This document shows positions 25,249-34,138 of a DNA stretch of 64,000 nucleotides, in pieces. Under the pieces are notes generated by a model, which was not told the origin of the DNA, did not search any database, and worked only from the letters and a program-made list of their open reading frames with translations. The stretch lies in assembly GCA_965212145.1 (NCBI GenBank), contig CBDBUY010000009.1:434001-498000 (forward strand), written 5' to 3'. This stretch comes from JAAEPI01 sp965212145 (GTDB lineage: Bacteria; Bacteroidota; Bacteroidia; Cytophagales; Cyclobacteriaceae). Position numbers and translations under genes: made by a program. How positions within the stretch are numbered: the stretch's first letter is position 1; the number at the start of each line of letters is the position of its first letter.

Positions 25249-26253
25249 ATGCAGCTAGACTACACCCTGTTGCTCGACAATATCAAGCGAAGACGCTTCG
25301 ATGAGGCCATTCGAGATCACATTTTATCTCCTTCATTTTTGGATGAAAGTATTCCTGAACCGGTAAGGTTTGCCATGGAAAGCATGCAGGAGGTAGATCA
25401 GGCCTATACCTACAAGGTTTACGCCAATACGAGGAAGATCGAGAAGGAAATTCTAAAGAACGTAAACTTTCCGGGGGTTCGAATTGATGTTAGGTATCAA
25501 GGCCCACTTAGAACTGACACGCACATTCGACTATACGGAGAGGTGGATCTGATGTTCATCCTGCCGAATGGCAGCTCCAGTAAGGACGTGTTCAATCTTG
25601 GTCAGCAGATCAAAGAGATCGCAAGTGGAATGGATTTCCAGAGTGTGGATTATAGTAGCGGTCTTCACATTAAGATCAAAACACAAAAGCCCGCTTGCCC
25701 AATAAATGTTCTGCCAGCTTCTTGGATTGACAATCCTCGATATTTGGAAAAGAAAAACGAAATCTATCGTGGAGTGGCTACTTATGATTTTAAGGCTAAG
25801 ACTAAAAAGAAAAATCTTCCTTTCCTTAATATGGGAAGGATCACGATGAAAGATCAGGAAACCAATGGTGGTTTCAAGAAAGCCATCAGACTGCTAAAAG
25901 TCCTGAGTTCATATGAATCCGTGAACCTTACGACGTACGAACTCAGCAGCTTGATTTACAAAATAGACGATGAGGTGTTTGATACAAAGGAAGGGCTTGA
26001 CTTATCCATGCTTCCACACATCAATTCATATATCAAGGATTTGGTTGGTGATAAGGAGGCTTTCGAGGTTTTACTTTCTCCGAGCGAAAAGGAGCTTGTA
26101 TTTGGGACTCGAGAAGATAGGAAGGAAGCAGTGGCCAAATTGCAGAGCGGCTTGGATAAGCTGGTGTTAGATTTGAAGGAATCATTGGGAGGAGATTTAT
26201 CAACCCCGATTTCTTACAGCACCGAGTCCTCCGATCAGTCCGATTCCGAATAA
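25249..26253 (+). CDS. Nucleotidyltransferase-fold (CD-NTase-like) protein with degenerate active site
   Basis: A soluble 334-residue protein. Residues about 55-160 look like a polymerase-beta/CD-NTase nucleotidyltransferase core: the RYQGPLRTDTHIRLYGEVDL segment aligns with the usual G-S-x(9-13)-D-x-D motif, and INVLPASW aligns with the strand carrying the third acidic residue. At these places I read G85-P86 (usually G-S), E98-x-D100 (usually D-x-D) and N153 (usually D). A helical region around GGFKKAIRLLKVL (207-219) fits the C-terminal core. The catalytic set is therefore altered and activity is doubtful. No CBASS effector is adjacent. Its 3' end overlaps the convergent gene by 54 bp. The family assignment is by pattern only. 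Confidence 0.6.
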   Translation: MQLDYTLLLDNIKRRRFDEAIRDHILSPSFLDESIPEPVRFAMESMQEVDQAYTYKVYANTRKIEKEILKNVNFPGVRIDVRYQGPLRTDTHIRLYGEVDLMFILPNGSSSKDVFNLGQQIKEIASGMDFQSVDYSSGLHIKIKTQKPACPINVLPASWIDNPRYLEKKNEIYRGVATYDFKAKTKKKNLPFLNMGRITMKDQETNGGFKKAIRLLKVLSSYESVNLTTYELSSLIYKIDDEVFDTKEGLDLSMLPHINSYIKDLVGDKEAFEVLLSPSEKELVFGTREDRKEAVAKLQSGLDKLVLDLKESLGGDLSTPISYSTESSDQSDSE

Positions 26254-26979
26254 GGCGAAATCATATTTCACAGGGTCTGCCGGATCCAATTTCCTCAGTT
26301 TATTGGTGAGCTCAACGGCAGCCTGCCAGTCGTTTTGTTTCCTTGATAGCATGCCTAAATCTCGGGACACGTTCCCAACATGAAGATCAATTGGACAGAT
26401 CAATTTGGATGCCTCCATTTTGGACCAAATCCCGAAATCAACCCCAGCATTGTCTTGACGCACCATCCAACGCAGGAACATGTTTAGACGCTTACAGCTG
26501 GATTTCCGAGCCGGAGTAGGAATGTGTTTCTTGGTTCTAGCCGGAGCAAATTCAGCGGCGAAGAATTGATTGTGAAAATTAGCCAGGCCTGCCTCAGTTT
26601 CCATCCCGGGTAAGAATAAATCCTCAAGTGACTCATTTGCCCGATAGTATCTGCTCAGAAAATCGATGAAGTAAAGAGCGTCGGTTGGTTGAAACGTTCG
26701 ATGAACGAATCTTTCAAAGGGTTTTAAGTCTCCGGAGACGTGATGGAGTAGGAAATCGTGAGGTGAATTGTCCATGAGCTCCAGAAATTCCATAGACTTT
26801 CTGATGATGGTTGTTCTATTACCCCAGGCGAAAACGGCCGCAATCAATCCCGCTATTTCAATGTCCTGCTTGTTGGAAAAACGATGCGGAACTGAGATGG
26901 GATCCGGCTCAATAAAGTCAGGACGATTGAAACGCTTTACGTATGGGTCGAGAAAATCTCTAAGCTCACTAGTCCTCAT
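26200..26979 (-). CDS. TIGR02757 (DUF2400) family protein
   Basis: A 259-residue protein with the family pattern: DPISVPHRFSNKQDIEIAGLIAAVFAWGNRTTI at 30-62, NRTTII helix, KRLNMFLRWMVRQDN in the middle and CPIDLHVGNVSRDLGML near 200, which echoes a helix-hairpin-helix/endonuclease III-like glycosylase core, as noted for this Bacteroidota family. The activity is not established. The ATG at 26979 overlaps the LysM gene stop by 11 bp; an earlier in-frame start at 27009 would overlap more. The last 54 bp overlap the convergent gene ending at 26253. Confidence 0.85.
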   Translation of the reverse strand: MRTSELRDFLDPYVKRFNRPDFIEPDPISVPHRFSNKQDIEIAGLIAAVFAWGNRTTIIRKSMEFLELMDNSPHDFLLHHVSGDLKPFERFVHRTFQPTDALYFIDFLSRYYRANESLEDLFLPGMETEAGLANFHNQFFAAEFAPARTKKHIPTPARKSSCKRLNMFLRWMVRQDNAGVDFGIWSKMEASKLICPIDLHVGNVSRDLGMLSRKQNDWQAAVELTNKLRKLDPADPVKYDFALFGIGLIGGLGAVRNRG

Positions 26980-27904
26980 AATAGGTGATTTCCACCTGAG
27001 CACGAGCATCCAGGATGCCCAATCGTTTAAAGGACTTAGGAGTTAATCGGACAATCACATTTTCATTGAGACCTGTAGACGGCAGTTGACCGACCACTCT
27101 AACGAATACTTTCTTGTTATTCATCAAGTTACGCACCTCCAACAAAGTGCCACTAGGCAAGGTTTTATGAAGAGCCAGATACTTGTCTGTGTCTTCCATG
27201 TCATCGATACGTTTGGCCACTCCCTGCTCGATTTTCTTTCCAAAAACTTCTTTGACAGTCATGGGCTCAGATGAACGATCGTAATTTCTGTACCAAATAA
27301 TTTGACCAATTCTGAGATCATTAGAGCGCAGATTGTTCCACTTTCTCAAGCTGTCCGAGCTCACGTTTCTTTTAGCTGCAATTTGATCCAGCGTCTCGCT
27401 CGTTTGTACGAAATGTTTCCTTGCCCTCAGAAAAGGCAATACTTCTTCCAAAATTTCATCAGCTTCTAACTGTTTCCCAATGGAGAGCCGCTGATCTATG
27501 TTCAGAGATTCACTCCTCAGATTATTCCAAGCTTTGATTTGATCAACTTTTACCTTGTATTTTCTGGCAATGCCAAAAAGCGTTTCACCAGCTTTGACGA
27601 CATGCACACGGCCCTCGTTGCTTTCCTTCGGAGTGGTTTTTTTCATTCCAATGGGAATTGAAATTATTTCTCCGGTTTTTATGCTGTTTCCTTGAATCCC
27701 GTTGACCCGAATAATCTCCTTGATCTCTGATTTGTACCTCCGATTGATCGAATACAAGGTTTCTCCGGGATCCACTTGATGAATAACATACAGTTTGCCG
27801 TCTCGCTCCTCTGTTCTAAGGGAATCCAGCGTACCGGCCCAAGAAATCATCGTAAACAGGGCAAAAAGCATGGCGGCACTAAATCTCATAAATGTTGATT
27901 TCAT
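26969..27904 (-). CDS. Exported LysM protein with three LysM repeats and an RlpA-like C-terminal domain
   Basis: A 311-residue protein with a signal peptide (MKSTFMRFSAAMLFALFTMI) and three LysM repeats with GETLYSINRRYK, GETLFGIARKYK and SETLDQIAAKR starts, each ending in a NNLR/NGIQ-type turn; these bind peptidoglycan glycan chains. The last 90 residues (GTLLEVRNLMNNKKVFVRVV ... RLTPKSFKRLGI) look like the double-psi beta-barrel of RlpA or expansin-like proteins. A periplasmic cell-wall role is likely. Alternative starts exist at 27919 and 27889; I chose 27904 because the signal peptide is complete and the overlap with the upstream gene is short. Confidence 0.85.
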   Translation of the reverse strand: MKSTFMRFSAAMLFALFTMISWAGTLDSLRTEERDGKLYVIHQVDPGETLYSINRRYKSEIKEIIRVNGIQGNSIKTGEIISIPIGMKKTTPKESNEGRVHVVKAGETLFGIARKYKVKVDQIKAWNNLRSESLNIDQRLSIGKQLEADEILEEVLPFLRARKHFVQTSETLDQIAAKRNVSSDSLRKWNNLRSNDLRIGQIIWYRNYDRSSEPMTVKEVFGKKIEQGVAKRIDDMEDTDKYLALHKTLPSGTLLEVRNLMNNKKVFVRVVGQLPSTGLNENVIVRLTPKSFKRLGILDARAQVEITYYED

Positions 27905-28511
27905 TTTTCTGTCTCGCAAAAATCAATCGGTTTTCTGTAGTAAAAAAGCTTCCTGGTGCAAATCCCTTCAATTCATTGTCTAGCTCGATATGAATTAGCT
28001 CAGCACCATCTCCAAGAACCAATATAAATCGATCATACGAAGCATCTTTGCTCAGATAATAGCTGAAAATTACCAGGTCATCTTTTTCTAAGTATTCACA
28101 TCCAAGAACTGCGTCTTTACGAAGAAATTGTTTGATGGTGTTAAAACTTCCTGAACCTTCAGTGAGCCAAACCGGGCTGTTAATTGACCCTATCTCAGGG
28201 AGCATTATTCCATGGTTTGTTTCACCTGTTCGCCAGTCGAGTGATGAATGACTGATTAGATCGGGATTCTTTTTGTTCTCAAAATATTGCAGAAACAGTA
28301 AATCATCTTGGACAGCTACCAAGCTATGCCACGCATCTATCGAATCAGGAGAGAACTGTTTTTTCAAGTCTCCACTTTCGAGATCAAGAACAGTAAAATG
28401 AACCCTATCTCCCTGTCGCGAATCTATCGCCAACGATTGATCATCGATTGCCGTTTGATATAGTTCACCGGGAATGACCGTCGAACAAACTTTTGATAGG
28501 CGATTGGACAA
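27879..28511 (-). CDS. Protein of unknown function, possibly DUF4905-like
   Basis: A 210-residue protein without a signal peptide or TM helix. It is rich in short beta strands with alternating FVLD/LLFLQY/LVIFSYYL patterns, as in a beta-propeller-like fold. I think it belongs to the Bacteroidota DUF4905 group, but this rests on memory of the family pattern only. It is the first gene of a minus-strand operon with the LysM and TIGR02757 genes; its 3' end overlaps the LysM start. Confidence 0.6.
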   Translation of the reverse strand: MSNRLSKVCSTVIPGELYQTAIDDQSLAIDSRQGDRVHFTVLDLESGDLKKQFSPDSIDAWHSLVAVQDDLLFLQYFENKKNPDLISHSSLDWRTGETNHGIMLPEIGSINSPVWLTEGSGSFNTIKQFLRKDAVLGCEYLEKDDLVIFSYYLSKDASYDRFILVLGDGAELIHIELDNELKGFAPGSFFTTENRLIFARQKNEINIYEI

Positions 28512-28547
28512 GCTGATTTAATTTTAGGTAAAATTAGAAAGAAGAAG

Positions 28548-29894
28548 ATGCGTGGACTAAGAAGTGTTTTGTGGATTGGTATGATGATCTGCCTTTTTAT
28601 CTCGGGAACCTCTCAGGAAAAGGTCAGGCCAAGGGTGCTACATCTGGTTGTGGATGACGTGATTGATCCTAGAACAAATCGGTACACCGAGCTTGGTCTG
28701 GATAAGGCGGTGGAGATGGAGGCTGATTATGTCATCCTGGAGCTAGATACTTATGGTGGAGCGTTGAACGATGCGGATGATATTCGCACTCGGATTTTAG
28801 AATTCGACATTCCCATTTACGCTTTTATCAATAAGGACGCTGCATCGGCTGGGGCATTGATTTCTATTGCTTGCGACAGCATATACATGGCCAAAGGCTC
28901 CAGCATTGGAGCAGCCACTGTGGTTACCGGGGACGGACAAGCAGCCCCGGATAAATATCAGTCTTACATGCGGTCCATCATGCGGTCCACAGCAGAAGCC
29001 AAAGGCAGAAACCCGAAAATAGCCGAAGGAATGGTGGATGAAGATATAGAGGTGGACAGCATTGCCACCGAAGGGAAAGTGATTACTTTCTCTGTGTCTG
29101 AGGCTATGAAACACGGTTTCTGCGAAGCTCAGGTTGAAGATATTGAAGATATCATGTTAAGGTCAGGAGTTGAGAGCTACGACGTTGAAAGATTTGATTT
29201 AGGGCCTTCAGAAAAGATTATTTCGTTCTTCCTGAATCCGTTCGTCAGTGGCATTCTGATCATGGTCATCATTGGGGGAATCTGGTTTGAACTACAAACC
29301 CCGGGAGTTGGATTCCCGATTGCAGCCTCTGTTTTAGCGTTGATTTTATACTTAGTGCCTTACTACATGAATGGCTTGGCTGAGAATTGGGAGATCGCAT
29401 TGTTCATCGCTGGATTTATACTGATCGCCCTGGAAGTTTTTGTAATTCCCGGCTTTGGCATTGCCGGGGTGTTGGGCATTGCATCGGTCACTAGCTCACT
29501 GATTCTGATCATGCTCAATAACGACATGCTCGATTTTTCCTTTGTCAAAGGAAGTGACGCATTTGTGGCGATTCTCACGACATTCGCAGCAATTACTGGA
29601 GCAATTGCTTTGCTCTTTATTTTGGGTGTTCGGCTTACTAGCAGCAAGGTTTTCGAGCGTGTGGCATTGGTGGATGAACAAGGAAAAGATGCCGGGTACA
29701 CGAGCAGCACATACAAAAAAGATAAGCTGGTCGGCAAAGAGGGAACGGCATTTACCATTCTGCGACCAAGTGGTAGAGTGATGATTAACGATGAAATGTA
29801 CGACGCATATACTCGTGGAGAATACATTGCTGAAGGGGAGTTGATTAAGGTGATTTCAGATGAAGGAACCTCGTTAAAAGTGAAAAAATTGTGA
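28548..29894 (+). CDS. NfeD-family membrane-bound serine protease (ClpP-like)
   Basis: A 448-residue integral membrane protein. After the signal peptide, a ClpP-like serine-protease domain (about 25-210) contains the serine nucleophile in DAASAGALISIACD and the probable catalytic lysine in PDKYQSYMR. Four or five membrane helices follow (about 225-365), and the C-terminal 75 residues form the NfeD OB-fold (VGKEGTAFTILRPSGRVMI). Relatives cut the C-terminus of stomatin-like proteins in other organisms; no stomatin gene is adjacent here. The stop overlaps the GTG of kdsB. Confidence 0.88.
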   Translation: MRGLRSVLWIGMMICLFISGTSQEKVRPRVLHLVVDDVIDPRTNRYTELGLDKAVEMEADYVILELDTYGGALNDADDIRTRILEFDIPIYAFINKDAASAGALISIACDSIYMAKGSSIGAATVVTGDGQAAPDKYQSYMRSIMRSTAEAKGRNPKIAEGMVDEDIEVDSIATEGKVITFSVSEAMKHGFCEAQVEDIEDIMLRSGVESYDVERFDLGPSEKIISFFLNPFVSGILIMVIIGGIWFELQTPGVGFPIAASVLALILYLVPYYMNGLAENWEIALFIAGFILIALEVFVIPGFGIAGVLGIASVTSSLILIMLNNDMLDFSFVKGSDAFVAILTTFAAITGAIALLFILGVRLTSSKVFERVALVDEQGKDAGYTSSTYKKDKLVGKEGTAFTILRPSGRVMINDEMYDAYTRGEYIAEGELIKVISDEGTSLKVKKL

Positions 29895-30631
29895 GGATAA
29901 TTGGTGTCATTCCGTCCAGATATGCCTCGAGCAGGCTGCCGGGGAAACCGCTAATGGACATTGCGGGTAAGCCCATGATTCGTCGGGTTTATGAGCAGGC
30001 TTGTAAATCAACCAAACTGAGTGAAGTCATTGTCGCTACTGATGATGAACGAATAAAGGCATGCGTAGACGGATTTGGAGGAAATGTCAGCATGACCAGT
30101 CCCGATCACACTAATGGAACTGAGCGATGTGCTGAAATTGCCAAAGGACACCCTGCCGACTACTATATCAATATTCAGGGAGACGAGCCCTTCATTCACC
30201 CTGAGCAGATTGACAGCCTGGCAGAGCTGTTGAATGGAAAAACTGAATTGGCCACCCTGGTGAAAAAGATAGAAGATGCTTCTATTCTCGATGATCCCAG
30301 CAAAATGAAGGTGGTACTGAACAAGCACATGGTGGCGCTTTATTTCAGCAGATCCTGCGTGCCTTTTGTTCGAGATCAAGAAAAATCCGAGTGGCTGAAC
30401 GCTCATGCTTTCTACAAGCACATTGGCATATATGCCTATAGAGCTGATGTGCTTGCTGAGATAACCAAACTCCCGGTAGGCAAACTAGAAGCGGCCGAGA
30501 GTCTGGAGCAGCTTCGATGGTTGGAAAACGGCTACAAAATCAAGGTGGCTCAGACCGAGCATGAAAGCATCGGTATTGACACGCCCGAGGACCTGGAAAA
30601 AGCCGTAAGAATTTATCAACAATCTCGCTAG
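29891..30631 (+). CDS. kdsB: 3-deoxy-manno-octulosonate cytidylyltransferase
   Basis: Makes CMP-Kdo from Kdo and CTP, the activated donor for the inner core of lipopolysaccharide. The 246 residues begin IIGVIPSRYASSRLPGKPL, the CTP-binding loop of the family, and include NIQGDEPF and the EAAESLEQLRWLENG segment near the end. The start is GTG at 29891, overlapping the nfeD stop (GTGA). Waa/KdtA, the enzyme that uses the product, lies at 36368-37609 on the other strand. Confidence 0.95.
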   Translation: MRIIGVIPSRYASSRLPGKPLMDIAGKPMIRRVYEQACKSTKLSEVIVATDDERIKACVDGFGGNVSMTSPDHTNGTERCAEIAKGHPADYYINIQGDEPFIHPEQIDSLAELLNGKTELATLVKKIEDASILDDPSKMKVVLNKHMVALYFSRSCVPFVRDQEKSEWLNAHAFYKHIGIYAYRADVLAEITKLPVGKLEAAESLEQLRWLENGYKIKVAQTEHESIGIDTPEDLEKAVRIYQQSR

Positions 30632-30665
30632 TAGTTAGCGACTTACTCTAATTTCGCGTCCTAGA

Positions 30666-31427
30666 ATGAGCGAGTATATTCCAGCGATTGAGGTGTTGCA
30701 TGAGGCGTTCGAGATTCCTCAACTTGAGAAGAAGCGAAGAGTGTCTGTTTTGCTTCCGTATGATTACGATTCCAGCGAGAAAAAGTACCCTGTATTGTAT
30801 TTGCAGGATGGGCAAAACTTATTCAACCCGCATGCCCCATACGGGAATTGGGCGATTGATGAGGCTTTAGCTAAGATGGCCAGAAAAGGACGCCATGAGC
30901 TGATAATTGTGGCTGTCGATCATGGTGAAGAGGACAGAATTACAGAGTACTTGCCTTTTGAAGATCATCCGAGATTCGGTGAAGGTGACGGGAGTAAATA
31001 CGTCGATTTCTTGGTCAATGATTTGATTCCCTATGTGAACGAAAAGTATCGTACTCTATCTGAGGCTGAACATACCGGAATCGGTGGTAGCTCCATGGGA
31101 GGATTGATTAGTTTGTTCGCCGGAATTACTCGACCAGAAGTTTTCGGAAAGATGATGATCTTCTCTCCCAGTTTATGGATTTCAGGGAAAATTTACCAGT
31201 TGGCTGATCAGTTTGATCCCAAGGGCAACAGAATCTACGTTTATGCCGGTGGGAGAGAGAGCCGACATCATCTGAGAAATGTCCGCGCCATGGTGGAAAT
31301 ACTCAGGTACAAACCGAACCTGAAGATCAAGTTTTCAGTTCGCCTATGGGCCAGACACTCAGAATATTATTGGAGACAGGAGTTTCCAAAGGCAGTGAAG
31401 TGGCTATACTTTAAAGATAAACAATGA
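30666..31427 (+). CDS. Alpha/beta-hydrolase (esterase D/feruloyl esterase-like family)
   Basis: A 253-residue soluble esterase-like protein with the family motifs VLYLQDGQNLF, the nucleophile elbow GGSSMGGLISLF (serine about 138) and a late histidine (ARHSEYYW, about 234) that likely completes the triad. No signal peptide is seen, so cytoplasmic. Similar proteins hydrolyse carboxylic esters or acyl-enterochelin-like substrates; the substrate here is unknown. The stop overlaps the ATG of the aminopeptidase (ATGA). Confidence 0.85.
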   Translation: MSEYIPAIEVLHEAFEIPQLEKKRRVSVLLPYDYDSSEKKYPVLYLQDGQNLFNPHAPYGNWAIDEALAKMARKGRHELIIVAVDHGEEDRITEYLPFEDHPRFGEGDGSKYVDFLVNDLIPYVNEKYRTLSEAEHTGIGGSSMGGLISLFAGITRPEVFGKMMIFSPSLWISGKIYQLADQFDPKGNRIYVYAGGRESRHHLRNVRAMVEILRYKPNLKIKFSVRLWARHSEYYWRQEFPKAVKWLYFKDKQ

Positions 31428-32836
31428 ATTTTTCGATTATAGAAAAGGCGGATCCGCTCAAGGATACCGTTATCGCATTTGGAAAGGATAATCTTGATGC
31501 CGAGCGCATTGAAGAGCTGACTGGAGCTTCAAATGTGAAATTTGATGCCGAGCACCAGGAAGTGAAAATCGTGTACGATAAAAGTGGATCAACACTCTTT
31601 CTACTCGGGCTGGGAGAAGCTAAGCAATCGGCTCTGGTTCATGCGGCTTTCAGGAGTTTAGGGCACAACAACCGAAAGTATTTTGGAGATACTGTGCAAT
31701 TGGACGCCTCGAACCTGAGTGCAAATCAATTGCATCAAGCCGTGCTCGGATTGAAAATGGCCGACTATGAAATCGGATTCATGAAATCGGACCAAAATTC
31801 GACTTCTCAGGTTTCATGCGAGATAGTTACTGATACCTCGAATCAAACATTGATTGAGGAGGCAGAAAAAACCGCCGATACTATCAACAGAATCAAGGAA
31901 TTGGTGGATTCTCCCGCGGATCGGAAAACCCCGGAATTTTTGGCTAATTGGGCTGTGGAGTCCGGAAATAATTTCGGTTACGATGTTAAAATTTGGGATA
32001 AGTCGAATCTGGAAGAAGAGGGATTCGGAGCGGTTCTGGCAGTGGGTCGCGGTAGCATCCACGAACCGAGGTTGATTAGACAAACCTGGAATCCTGAAGG
32101 TACTGATACTCCGGATTTGGTATTGGTTGGCAAGGGCATCACGTTCGACACTGGTGGTTTGTCCATAAAGCCATCCAATAATCTGCACTACATGAAGAGT
32201 GACATGGGTGGCGCGGCTGCAGTACTGGGTGCCTTGGAGTTAGTAGCTCGACTCGGGATCAAGAAACATATTGTTGGGGTGGTCGCATCCGCTGAAAATG
32301 CCGTGGACGGCAAAAGTTATCGACCTGGGGATGTGATTCCATCCTACTCAAGAAAGAACATTGAAATTATCGATACTGACGCGGAGGGTCGCTTGGTGTT
32401 GGCTGATGCAATTAGTTATTCAGTTCGAAACCTCAAGCCTAAGCAAATGATCGATTTGGCTACACTTACTGGAAGCGTGGTTCGTGCGCTGGGGTATTCT
32501 GCAGCGGGCTTGTTCACTGAAAACGATCAGATGGCCGCCGGCCTATCGGAAGTCGGAGAAGAAATTCGAGAGCGAGTTTGGCGCATGCCGATGTACGAGG
32601 AGTTCGAGGAGGAATTGCAATCTGATATTGCCGATATCAGAAACCTCAGCATGAAACCAGTAGGGGGATCCATCAATGCAGCTAAATTTTTGGAGGCATT
32701 CACGGAGGATCATCCGGCATGGACGCACCTTGACATTGCCGGAGTGGCTTTTGGTGACTCACCTTACGCAAAACTCAAATGTGCCTCAGGCTTTGGTGTC
32801 AGATTGTTGATTGAGTATATTAGGAAACAATCCTAA
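31424..32836 (+). CDS. Leucyl aminopeptidase (M17 family)
   Basis: A 470-residue cytosolic metallo-aminopeptidase that removes N-terminal residues from peptides. The two-metal site is complete: GKGITFDTGGLSIKPS (Lys and Asp ligands), HYMKSDMGGAAAV, the IDTDAEGRLVLADA motif with its catalytic arginine, and the TLTGSVVRAL loop. It is shorter than E. coli PepA (503), with a divergent N-terminal domain. It is translationally coupled to the esterase upstream and precedes an ATP-grasp gene by 11 bp, so peptide turnover may be the theme of the group. Confidence 0.93.
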   Translation: MNFSIIEKADPLKDTVIAFGKDNLDAERIEELTGASNVKFDAEHQEVKIVYDKSGSTLFLLGLGEAKQSALVHAAFRSLGHNNRKYFGDTVQLDASNLSANQLHQAVLGLKMADYEIGFMKSDQNSTSQVSCEIVTDTSNQTLIEEAEKTADTINRIKELVDSPADRKTPEFLANWAVESGNNFGYDVKIWDKSNLEEEGFGAVLAVGRGSIHEPRLIRQTWNPEGTDTPDLVLVGKGITFDTGGLSIKPSNNLHYMKSDMGGAAAVLGALELVARLGIKKHIVGVVASAENAVDGKSYRPGDVIPSYSRKNIEIIDTDAEGRLVLADAISYSVRNLKPKQMIDLATLTGSVVRALGYSAAGLFTENDQMAAGLSEVGEEIRERVWRMPMYEEFEEELQSDIADIRNLSMKPVGGSINAAKFLEAFTEDHPAWTHLDIAGVAFGDSPYAKLKCASGFGVRLLIEYIRKQS

Positions 32837-32847
32837 TTCACTCGATC

Positions 32848-34047
32848 ATGGCAGACCGACCACTCAATTTTCTTTGTATCACTAGTTATCATAAAGGCCA
32901 GGATTTCATACGTGGCTGTAAAGAAGCAGGCAACACAGTCTTCGTTCTGATGGACCGAAATCTCGCCGAGAAAGAATGGCCATGGGAATACATTGATGAG
33001 GTTCTTTACTTCGATGAGTGGGTGGAAGAGCACATTCAAAACACGCTGGCTTATAAATTCCGATTCACCCATTTCGATCGCTTCGTTGCGCTGGATGACT
33101 TTGACGTAGAAACGGTCGCGAGTTTACGGGAGCATTTCCGAATGCCCGGGATGGGCGAGACCACTGCCAGGCACTTCAGAGATAAGCTAGCCATGCGACT
33201 CAAAGCAAAGGAGTCCGGTATTCCGGTTCCACAGTTTAGCTCGCTCTTCAACGACGAAGCAATCAACAAGTTTGCTGATACAGTTCCTGCGCCGTGGGTG
33301 ATCAAACCCCGATCCGAGGCGTCTGCGGCGGGTATTAAAAAAGTCCACTCAAAGGATGAGATGTGGGAGAAAATTCACGCTCTGGGAGATCAGAGACACC
33401 ATTTTTTGATAGAGCGATTTGCGCCGGGGCAGGTATTTCATGTGGATGGACTGACCCATGCTGGGAAAGTGAAATTCTCACGAGTGAGCGGTTATCTCGA
33501 CACACCGATGGAGGTGGCACACGGAGGTGGAATTTTCCGATCACACACTTTGGAGATCGGTTCTGAGGATGAGCAAGCCTTACAAAAGTTAAATGCTGAT
33601 GTCATGAAATCCTTTGGGATGCGTCATGGCGCTTCCCATACCGAGTTCATCAAATCCAATGAGACCGGAGAGTATTTCTTTCTGGAAACTTCTTCTCGGG
33701 TTGGTGGCGCGAATCTGGCCGAAATGGTGGAGGCAGCTTCAGGCATAAATCTCTGGAAGGAGTGGGCCAAAATTGAAACGGCTGTTTTGAAAGATGAACC
33801 GTATAAATTACCGAAACCAACCAAGCACTACGCCGGAATCGTGGCTTCACTTAGCCGGTACGAATGGCCGGATTTTTCGAGCTTTTCTGACAGTGAAATT
33901 ATATGGAGAATGAACAAAGCTTGGCACATTGGGATGATACTTAAGTCTGACGATCAGGCTCGGATACTGGAATTGCTTAATAACTATACTGATCGAATCA
34001 AGAACGAATTCCACGCCAGCTTACCGTCTCCGGATACGCTGAGGTAG
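32848..34047 (+). CDS. ATP-grasp domain protein (carboxylate-amine/thiol ligase-like), substrate unknown
   Basis: A 399-residue cytosolic protein. The N-terminal 100 residues resemble the pre-ATP-grasp Rossmann-like fold, followed by ATP-grasp motifs: RDKLAMRLKAKESGIPVPQF (about 112-131), WVIKPRSEASAAGIKK (lysine binding the phosphates, about 150-166), FLIERFAPG, and the metal-binding region EYFFLETSSRVGGANL near 290, where the second acidic ligand usually followed by Asn reads E-T-S-S-R. It resembles carbamoyl-phosphate synthase or L-amino-acid ligase types. The downstream MFS transporter (91-bp gap) is transcribed in the same direction. The product is unknown. Confidence 0.75.
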   Translation: MADRPLNFLCITSYHKGQDFIRGCKEAGNTVFVLMDRNLAEKEWPWEYIDEVLYFDEWVEEHIQNTLAYKFRFTHFDRFVALDDFDVETVASLREHFRMPGMGETTARHFRDKLAMRLKAKESGIPVPQFSSLFNDEAINKFADTVPAPWVIKPRSEASAAGIKKVHSKDEMWEKIHALGDQRHHFLIERFAPGQVFHVDGLTHAGKVKFSRVSGYLDTPMEVAHGGGIFRSHTLEIGSEDEQALQKLNADVMKSFGMRHGASHTEFIKSNETGEYFFLETSSRVGGANLAEMVEAASGINLWKEWAKIETAVLKDEPYKLPKPTKHYAGIVASLSRYEWPDFSSFSDSEIIWRMNKAWHIGMILKSDDQARILELLNNYTDRIKNEFHASLPSPDTLR

Positions 34048-34138
34048 CCGATTCACTAGAAGATTCCAGCTTGTTGTTTTGATATATATTTAAATCTTCG
34101 ATGTGTCTTAATACCGGGATTTAACCAAAACAGCCGAG

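Noticed and set aside
25249..26253. Complete CBASS defence operon
   Set aside because: Only a degenerate nucleotidyltransferase-like gene is present. Neighbours are an RDD protein with its own terminator and a convergent TIGR02757 gene, with no effector or ancillary genes.
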